From contig NZ_CP056087.1 in assembly GCF_001839655.2 (NCBI RefSeq), forward strand, positions 2,728,001 to 2,792,000: DNA of 64,000 nt, written 5' to 3'. Numbering within the stretch: the stretch's first letter is position 1; each line of letters starts with the position of its first letter. The notes beneath the pieces were generated by a model, which saw only the letters and a program-made list of their open reading frames with translations, was not told where the DNA came from and made no database searches. Of this stretch, positions 29,501 to 38,500 are shown piece after piece. The stretch is from Pseudomonas argentinensis. GTDB taxonomy: Bacteria; Pseudomonadota; Gammaproteobacteria; Pseudomonadales; Pseudomonadaceae. Both the position numbers and the translations under genes were made by a program.

Positions 29501-32500
29501 TTGCCAGGGCGCATCTCTGAACAGGTGCGTCTGCGCCCGACGGCCATTGCCCTGGTGCATGGCCAGCAGCGCCTGAGCTTCGCCGAGCTGGAAGTCCGCG
29601 CCAATCGCCTGGCCCATCAACTGATCGCCCATGGCGTTGGTGCCGAAGTGCGCGTCGGCGTGGCGCTGGAGCGCGGCATCGAACTGTTCGTCGCCCTGCT
29701 GGCGGTGCTCAAGGCCGGCGGTGCCTATGTGCCGTTGGACCCGGACTACCCCGGTGAGCGCCTGCGCTACATGCTCGAAGATGCCGGGGTGAAGCTGCTG
29801 CTGAGCCACCAGGCGGCCCTGCCACGCCTGCCCGAGGTGGCGGGTATCGAGGTGCTCGACCTCGATCAGCAGGAGCTGAGCGGCGAATCGTCAGAAGCGC
29901 CTGAGGTGAGTATCCACCCCGAGCAACTGGCCTATCTGATCTACACCTCCGGCTCCACCGGCAAGCCCAAGGGTGTGGCGGTGGCCCATGGTGCGATCGC
30001 CCTGCATTGCCAGGCCATTGGCGAGCGTTACGAACTGACGGCCGAGGATCGCGAGCTGCATTTCCTCTCGGTCAGCTTCGACGGCGCCCATGAGCGCTGG
30101 CTCACACCACTGAGCCATGGCGCGCGGGTGGTGATCCGCGACCAGCAACTGTGGAGCGTGCAGCAGACCTATGACTGCCTGATCGCAGAAGGCATCAGCG
30201 TGGTGGCCTTGCCGCCCAGCTACCTGCGTCAGTTGGCCGAATGGGCCGAGCAATGCGGTCGAGCCCCTGGGGTGAAAACCTACTGCTTCGCCGGTGAAGC
30301 CTTCAGTCGCGAGCTGTTGCAGCAGGTGATCCGCAGCCTGCAACCGCAATGGATCATCAACGGCTACGGACCGACCGAAACCGTGGTCACCCCAACCCTG
30401 TGGCGAGCACCGGCGGCCACGGCCGATTTCACTACCGCTTACGCGCCGATTGGCGACCGGGTCGGGGCGCGTCAGGGCTATGTGCTGGATGCCGACCTCA
30501 ACCTGTTGCCGGTCGGTGTGTCCGGCGAGCTGTACCTGGGCGGGCTGCTGGCGCGGGGTTATCTAGATCGACCAGGTGCTACCGCCGAGCGCTTCGTGCC
30601 CAATCCGTACCGCCCCGGTGAGCGTCTGTACCGCACCGGCGACCGCGTGCGCCTGGGCGCTGACGGCCAGCTGGAATACCTGGGCCGGCTGGATCAGCAG
30701 ATCAAGCTGCGTGGCTTCCGCATCGAGATCGGCGAAGTCGAAGCGGCGCTGAAAGCCTGCGCCGGTGTGGGTGAAGCGCTGGTGGTGGTCAAGGACAGTG
30801 CCGTCGGTAAGCGTTTGGTGGGCTACGTCAGCGGCCAGGGTTTGAGCGAAAGCGAGTTGAAAGCGCAGCTCAAGCAGCGCCTGCCGGCGCATATGGTGCC
30901 GAGCCATATCCTGGCGCTGGAGCGTTTGCCGCTGCTGCCTAACGGCAAGCTGGATCGGCAGAGCCTGCCGGAACCGCAGGTGGAGGCGGGGGGTTACCAG
31001 GCGCCGCGCACCGAGCAGGAACGGCTGCTGGTCGAGCTGTGGAGCGAATTGCTGGAGCAGCCGCGCATCGGCCGTGAGGATCATTTCTTCGAACTGGGTG
31101 GTCACTCGCTGCTGGCGACGCAACTGATCTCCCGCCTGCGCCATGCGCACGGGCTGGATCTGCCGCTACGCGCCGTGTTCGAGGCGCCGCTGCTCAGCGA
31201 TCTGGCCAGGCAGCTGAAGCAGGCCGCTCAGACCGTCAACCGGCCTCTGCAGGCCAGAGGCGAGCGGGCGCAGGCGCCGCAATCCTACGCCCAGCAGCGC
31301 CTGTGGTTCCTCCAACAACTGGAGCCGAGCAGCAATGCCTATCACCTGCCGGGCGTGTTGCGCCTGCGTGGTGAAGTGGACCGGCAGGCACTGCAGCGGG
31401 CCTTCGAAGCCCTGGCCGAGCGTCACTGGATTCTGCGTACCACCTTCACCCAGGACGCCGAGGGCAAGCCGCTGCAATGCATACAGCCGCAGGCGTCGGT
31501 GAATCTGGAGAGTCTCCAGGCCAGGGGCGAGCATGCCTTCCAGACCCTGGCGCGCGCGTTCATGGAAAAGCCTTTCGATTTGCGGCAGTCGCCGCCATGG
31601 CGTGTTGCCCTGGTGACCCTGGAGCCGGGCGAGCAGCGCCTGCTGCTGTGCCTGCATCACCTGCTGTCCGATGGCTGGTCCGTGCAGATTCTGCTGGCCG
31701 AATTCGCCGCCCTGTACAACGCCGCCCGCGCTGGCGTGGCGGCTGCACTGCCGGCACTGGTCGTGCAGTACGCCGATTACGCGACCTGGCAGCGTGAGTG
31801 GCTGGCAGGCGGTGAAGGCGCGCGGCAACTGGCCTACTGGCGCGAGCAGCTGGGCGACGAGCAGCCGCTGCTGGAACTGCCTTGCGACCATCCGCGACCG
31901 GCGCGGCAGAGTTTTCGCGGTGGGCGGGTGCATTTCCGTCTCGGTGCGACCTTGGGCGAGCGCCTGCGCGATTTGGCCCAGGCGCAGAATGCGACGCCCT
32001 TCATGGTGTTGCTGGGCGCCTACAAGGTGCTGCTGCACCGAATGAGCGGTCAGCGTGACCTGCGTGTCGGCGTGCCTATCGCCGGGCGTACACGTACCGA
32101 GGTCGAGGGGTTGATTGGATTGTTCGTCAATACTCAGGTGCTGCGCAGCGAGATTGTTCCGCAGCAGAGCTTCACGGCCTTGGTCGAGCAGATAAGGCGC
32201 ACCAGCCTGGACGCCCAGGCGCATCAGGAACTGCCCTTCGAGCAACTGGTTGAGGCGTTGCAGCCCGAGCGTAGTCTCAGCCACAACCCGCTGTTCCAGG
32301 TGGCCTATGACCATCAGCAGGTGCGTCATGAGGCGTTGGGGCAGCTGCAGGATCTGCACGCCGAAGTGCTGAGCCTGGCCGATGGCGGCAGCCAGTTCGA
32401 CCTGGCGCTCAATACCCAGGAAGATCGCCACGGCCAGTTCAGCGGCAACTGGAACTACGCCCTGGATCTGTTCGAGGCGGCCACGGTGGAGCGTCTGCAT

Positions 32501-35500
32501 CAGCGCTTTATCCGTCTACTGGAGCAGTTGCTGGAACAACCGCAGTTGGCCATCGGCGAGCACCGTCTGGACGATGACCAGGATCGCCTGGCGCTGACGA
32601 GCTTCAACGCCACCTGCGTCGATTACGGCGCGGTGGAGCCGGTGCATCGTCAGTTCGAACGCCGTGTGCAGGCGCAGCCGCAGGCCATCGCCCTGGTGTT
32701 CGGCGAGCAGCGTCTGAGCTATGTCGAACTGGACCTGCGCGCCAACCAGCTGGCTCACCATCTGCAAAAGCTCGGCGTGAGCCGCGACAGCCTGGTGGGT
32801 GTGGCGGCGCTGCGTTCGGTGGAGATGGTGGTGGCGCTGTACGCCATCCTCAAGGCCGGCGGCGCTTATGTGCCGATGGACCCGGAATACCCGGCCGAGC
32901 GGCTGCGCTACATGCTCGATGATGCCGGCGTCAGCCTGTTGCTGAGCCATGACGCGGTGATCGACAGCCTGCCTCAAGTGGCGGGCGTGCAGATGCTCAA
33001 TCTCGATCATCTGGATCTTTCTCAAGAGCCGCAGACCGCGCCCGAGGTGGCGATTCACCCCGAGCAACTGGCCTACCTGATCTACACCTCCGGCTCCACC
33101 GGCAAGCCCAAAGGGGCAGGCAACAGTCATGCGGCGCTGCACAACCGCCTGGCCTGGATGCAGGAGGCTTACCAGCTCACGGCTGAAGATCGGGTGCTGC
33201 AGAAGACCCCGTTCAGCTTCGACGTGTCGGTGTGGGAATTCTTCTGGCCACTGATCACGGGCGCACGCCTGGTCATGGCGCAGCCGGGCGATCACCGCGA
33301 CCCGGCCAAACTGGTCGAGCTGATCGAGCGTGAAAAAATTAGCACCTTGCACTTCGTGCCCTCGATGCTGGCGGCCTTTGTCGGTCATGGTGACTTGCAC
33401 GGCTGCGAAAGCCTGCGACGTATCGTCTGCAGCGGGGAAGCGCTGCCGGCGGAACTGGCCTGCAGCACGCGGCAACTCTTGCCCCAGGCCGAGCTGTACA
33501 ACCTGTATGGCCCGACCGAAGCGGCCATCGATGTGACCCACTGGCACTGCAGCGGCCAGGAGCGGCGCAGCGTGCCGATTGGCCGGCCGATCGCCAACCT
33601 GCAGATCCATATCCTCGACGAACGCCTCAACCGGCAACCGATTGGTGTGGCTGGGGAACTGTATATCGGCGGCGTCGGCCTGGCGCGCGGTTATCACCGT
33701 CGTCCTGGTCTGACCGCCGAACGCTTCGTCGCCAGCCCCTTCGGCGACGGCCAGCGCCTGTACCGCAGCGGCGACCTGGCGCGCTGGACCGAAGCGGGCG
33801 TGCTGGAATACCTGGGTCGTATCGACCACCAGGTGAAGTTGCGCGGCTTGCGTATCGAGCTGGGCGAGATCGAAGCGGCGCTGCTGGAACATCCGGCGCT
33901 GCGTGAGGCGGTGGTGCTGGTACGTGATCAACAGCTGGTGGCCTATGTGGTCGGCAGCGATTACGACGAGGTTGAGCTGCGGGCGCGGTTGAAACGGCGC
34001 CTGCCCGAGTTCATGGTGCCGAGTTACTTCGTGCAGCTCGAACGCCTGCCGCTGTCGCCCAACGGCAAGCTGGAACGCAAGGCGCTGCCCGAGCCGCAGC
34101 GCGTTCAGCGCGATTACCAGGCGCCGCGCCCTGGGCTGGAAAGCCAGCTCGCAAACATCTGGCAGGAACTGTTGGGTGTAGAACGGGTAGGGCGTGAGGA
34201 TGATTTCTTCGTCCTTGGCGGTCATTCGCTGCTGGCTATGCAACTGGTGTCGCAGATTCGTCGCCAACTGCAGCGTGAGCTGCCGCTACGCGCGGCTTTC
34301 GAGGCCAGCACCCTCAGTGATCAGGCCCGGCAGCTAGCGGTGGCCGATGCCGTACTTGGTGTCGGCCTGCAGGCTCGCCAGCGTGCAGCGCGCAGCCCAC
34401 AGTCCTTCGCTCAGCAGCGCCTGTGGTTCCTTGCCCAACTGGAGCCCGACAGCCTGGCCTACCACCTGCCTTGTGCCGTGCGCCTGACGGGTGAGTTGGA
34501 TATCCAGGCCCTGCAAGGCAGCTTCGACACACTGGCCCAGCGCCATGAAAGCCTGCGCACCACCTTCGCCAGCGGCGACGAGGGTGAGCCTTTGCAATGC
34601 GTGCAGCAGCCGATTTCGGCCGGCATCGAGCGACTGCGGGCGCAGGACCAGGCGCAGCTGCGACAGCAGGTCGATACCTTCAATCGGCGCCCCTTCGACC
34701 TCGAACAGAGCCCGCCCTGGCGTGTGGCGCTGATCGAACTGGGGCCGCAGCAGCACGTGCTGGTGCTCTGCCTGCATCACATCATCGCTGATGGCTGGTC
34801 GATCCAGGTGCTGCTCGACGAGTTCGCCGTGCTCTATCGGGGGCATGCCGAAGGGCAGCCGGTGGAACTGGTGGCACTGCCGATCCAGTACGCCGACTAT
34901 GCCCTGTGGCAGCGTGATCACCTTGCAGGCAGTCGCCTGGCCGAGCAGGTGCAGTGGTGGCGTGAGCAGCTCGGCAATGAACAACCGCTGCTGGAGCTGC
35001 CGGGGGATCGACCACGTCCGGCCGTGCGTCTGGGGCAGGGTGCACGGCATGCCTTCAGCTTGCCGGCCAGCCTGGCCGAGCGACTGCGCGAGCAGGCGCA
35101 ACTGCACGAAGTGACCCCGTTCATGCTGATCCTGGCGGTCTATCAGAGCCTGCTATATCGCCTGACCGGCCAGCGCGACCTGCGCATTGGCGTGCCGGTG
35201 GCCGGGCGTACCCAGAGCGAGAGCGAGGGGCTGATCGGCCTGTTCGTCAACACCCTGGTGATTCGCAGCGAAGTGGACGGGCAGCACTCGTTCCTCGACC
35301 TGCTGCGGCAGGTCAAGGCGCGGGTGATCGGCGCCCAGGCCCATCAGGATGTGCCCTTCGAGCAACTGGTCGATGCTCTGCAGCCGGAGCGCAGCCTTAG
35401 CCACAACCCGCTGTTCCAGGTGGCGTACAATCATCAACGCCAGGACCAGAGCGCCCTGCAGGCGCTGCCCGGCCTGCAGTGCGAAAACCTCGACTGCCAG

Positions 35501-38500
35501 GGGCGGAGCGCTCACTTCGATCTGGTGCTGGGCACCCTTGAACAGGCCGATGGCCGCTTAGAGGCCTACCTGGATTACGCCACCGATCTGTTCGATGCCT
35601 CCAGTGTCGAGCGCCTGGCCAGCCAGTTCCTGCGTCTGCTCGATGGCGCATGCCGCATGCCTCAGATATCGCTGGCTGATCTGCCCTTGCTGGACGCCGC
35701 CGAAGTGGCCGAAGTCGAAGCCTGGAACTATCCAGCGACGCTTCCGAGCACCATTCAGCTCTTGCCGGAGCGTATCGCCGAGCAGGCGCGCCTGCGCCCG
35801 ACGGCCATTGCCCTGGTGCATGGCCAGCGGCGCCTGAGCTTCGCCGAGCTGGAAGTCCGCGCCAATCGTCTGGCCCATCAACTGATCGCCCATGGCGTTG
35901 GTGCCGAGGTGCGCGTCGGCGTGGCGCTGGAGCGCGGCATCGAACTGTTCGTCGCCCTGCTGGCGGTGCTCAAGGCCGGCGGCGCCTACGTGCCGCTGGA
36001 CCCGGACTATCCCGGCGAGCGTTTGCGTTACATGCTCGAAGATGCCGGGGTGAAGCTGCTGCTGAGCCACCAGGCGGCCCTGCCACGCCTGCCCGAAGTG
36101 ACCGGTATCGAGGTGCTCGACCTTGACCAGCTGGAGCTAAGCGGCGAATCGTCAGAAGCGCCTGAGGTGGATATCCACCCCGAGCAACTGGCCTATCTGA
36201 TCTACACCTCCGGCTCCACCGGCAAGCCCAAGGGCGTTGCGGTGGCCCATGGTGCGATCGCCCTGCATTGCCAGGCCATTGGCGAGCGCTACGAACTCAC
36301 GGCCGAGGATCGCGAACTGCATTTCCTCTCGGTCAGTTTCGATGGTGCCCATGAGCGTTGGCTCACACCACTGAGCCATGGCGCGCGGGTGGTGATCCGC
36401 GACCAGCAGTTGTGGAGCGTGCAGCAGACTTACGACTGCATGCTTGCCGAGGGCATCAGCGTGGTGGCCTTGCCACCAAGCTACCTGCGCCAGTTGGCCG
36501 AATGGGCCGAGCAATGCGGTCGAGCCCCTGGGGTGAAAACCTACTGCTTCGCCGGTGAAGCCTTCAGCCGCGAGTTGCTGCAGCAGGTGATCCGCAGCCT
36601 GCAGCCGCAGTGGGTCATCAACGGCTACGGGCCGACCGAAACCGTGGTCACCCCGACCCTGTGGCGAGTGCCGGCGGCCACGGCTGACTTCACTACCGCT
36701 TATGCGCCGATTGGCGACCGGGTCGGGGCGCGTCAGGGCTATGTCCTGGATGCCGACCTCAACCTGTTGCCGGTCGGTGTGGCCGGCGAGCTGTACCTGG
36801 GCGGGCTGCTGGCGCGGGGTTACCTGGATCGACCGGGCGCTACCGCCGAGCGCTTCGTGCCCAATCCGTACCGCCCCGGTGAGCGTCTGTACCGCACCGG
36901 CGACCGCGTGCGCCTGGGCGCTGACGGCCAGCTGGAATACCTGGGCCGGCTGGATCAGCAGATCAAGCTGCGCGGTTTTCGCATCGAGATCGGCGAAATC
37001 GAGGCGGCGCTGAAAGCCTGCGCCGGCGTGGGCGAAGCACTGGTGGTGGTCAAGGACAGCGCGGCGGGCAAGCGTCTGGTGGGCTACGTCAGCGGCCAGG
37101 GTTTGAGCGAAAGCGAGTTGAAAGCGCAGCTCAAGCAGCGCCTGCCGGCGCATATGGTGCCGAGCCATATCCTGGCGCTGGAGCGCCTGCCGCTGCTGCC
37201 TAACGGCAAGCTGGATCGGCAGAGCCTGCCGGAGCCGCAGGTGGAGGCGGGGGTTTACCAGGTGCCGCGCACCGAGCAGGAGCGGCTGCTGGCCGAGCTA
37301 TGGAGCGAGCTGCTCGGTATTAGCCAGATCAGCCGCGATGCCCAGTTCTTCGCCCTGGGCGGTGATTCGATTCAGTCCCTGAGCCTGGTGACACGGCTGC
37401 GCAAGGCCGGTTGGGAGCTGACGCCCAAGGCGGTATTCCAGCATCCGCGCCTGGCCGATCTGGCTGCGGTGCTGACACCGGTCAGCACTCAGAGCGTGAT
37501 GGTGCCGCGCGCCAGTGGCGAGCTGCCGCTGACGCCGATCCAGGCGCATTTCTTCTCGCTGCCCATGGCCAACCGTGCGCACTGGAACCAGGCCTTGCTG
37601 CTGGATGTGCGCCGGCCTTTGCAGGTCGCGCCTCTGCAGCGTGCGCTGCAAGGGCTGTTCGAGCATCACGATGCGCTGCGTCTGGCCTTCCGTCAGGATG
37701 AAACGGGCAACTGGCAGGCCTTCTACCGGGACGAGGAGCAGGCCGAGCGTCTGTTCTGGCAGCGCCGCATCGACTCGGAAGCAGCCCTGCAGGCGCAATG
37801 CGAGGCCGCCCAGCGCAGCCTGGATCTGCAGCACGGCCCACTGCTGCGGGCGCTGCTTGCGGACATGCCGGATGGCAGTCAGCGCCTGTTGCTTGCGGCT
37901 CATCACCTGATCATCGATGGCGTTTCCTGGCGCATCCTGCTGGATGATCTGGCCCGCGCCTACCAGCAGGCTGTGGCTGGCCAGCCGGTCGATCTCGGTG
38001 ACCGGCCAGGCAGCTATCAGGCCTGGGCCGAACATCTGTGGCGCCACGCGCAGGGAGCGCCGCTGGCCAGCGAGATGGACTACTGGCAGGCGCAGCGTGC
38101 CGGCCAGCGTTTGCCCGTGGATGACCCTGCCGGCGAGGCGAGCCATGCCCAGGTGCAGACCTGTACCTGGCAACTGAGCGAAGCGCAGACCCGGCGTCTG
38201 CTGCGCGAAACCCTGCAGCAGCAGGATGCGCGTATGGACGAGGTGCTGCTTGCCGCCTTGGCCGAAGGATTGCGCCGCTGGGGCGGCCTTGATGACAGCC
38301 TGATCGCCCTCGAAGGTCATGGGCGCGAATGGCTCGACGAGCATGCCGAGCAGGATATCGCCCGTACGCTGGGCTGGTTCACCAGTCTCTTTCCGCTGCG
38401 TCTGCAGGCGCAGGAGACGCTGCCACAGACCTTGGCCGATGTGCGTCGGCGCCTGCGCAGCGTGCCCAACAAGGGCCTGGGCTATGGTCTGCTGCGCCAT

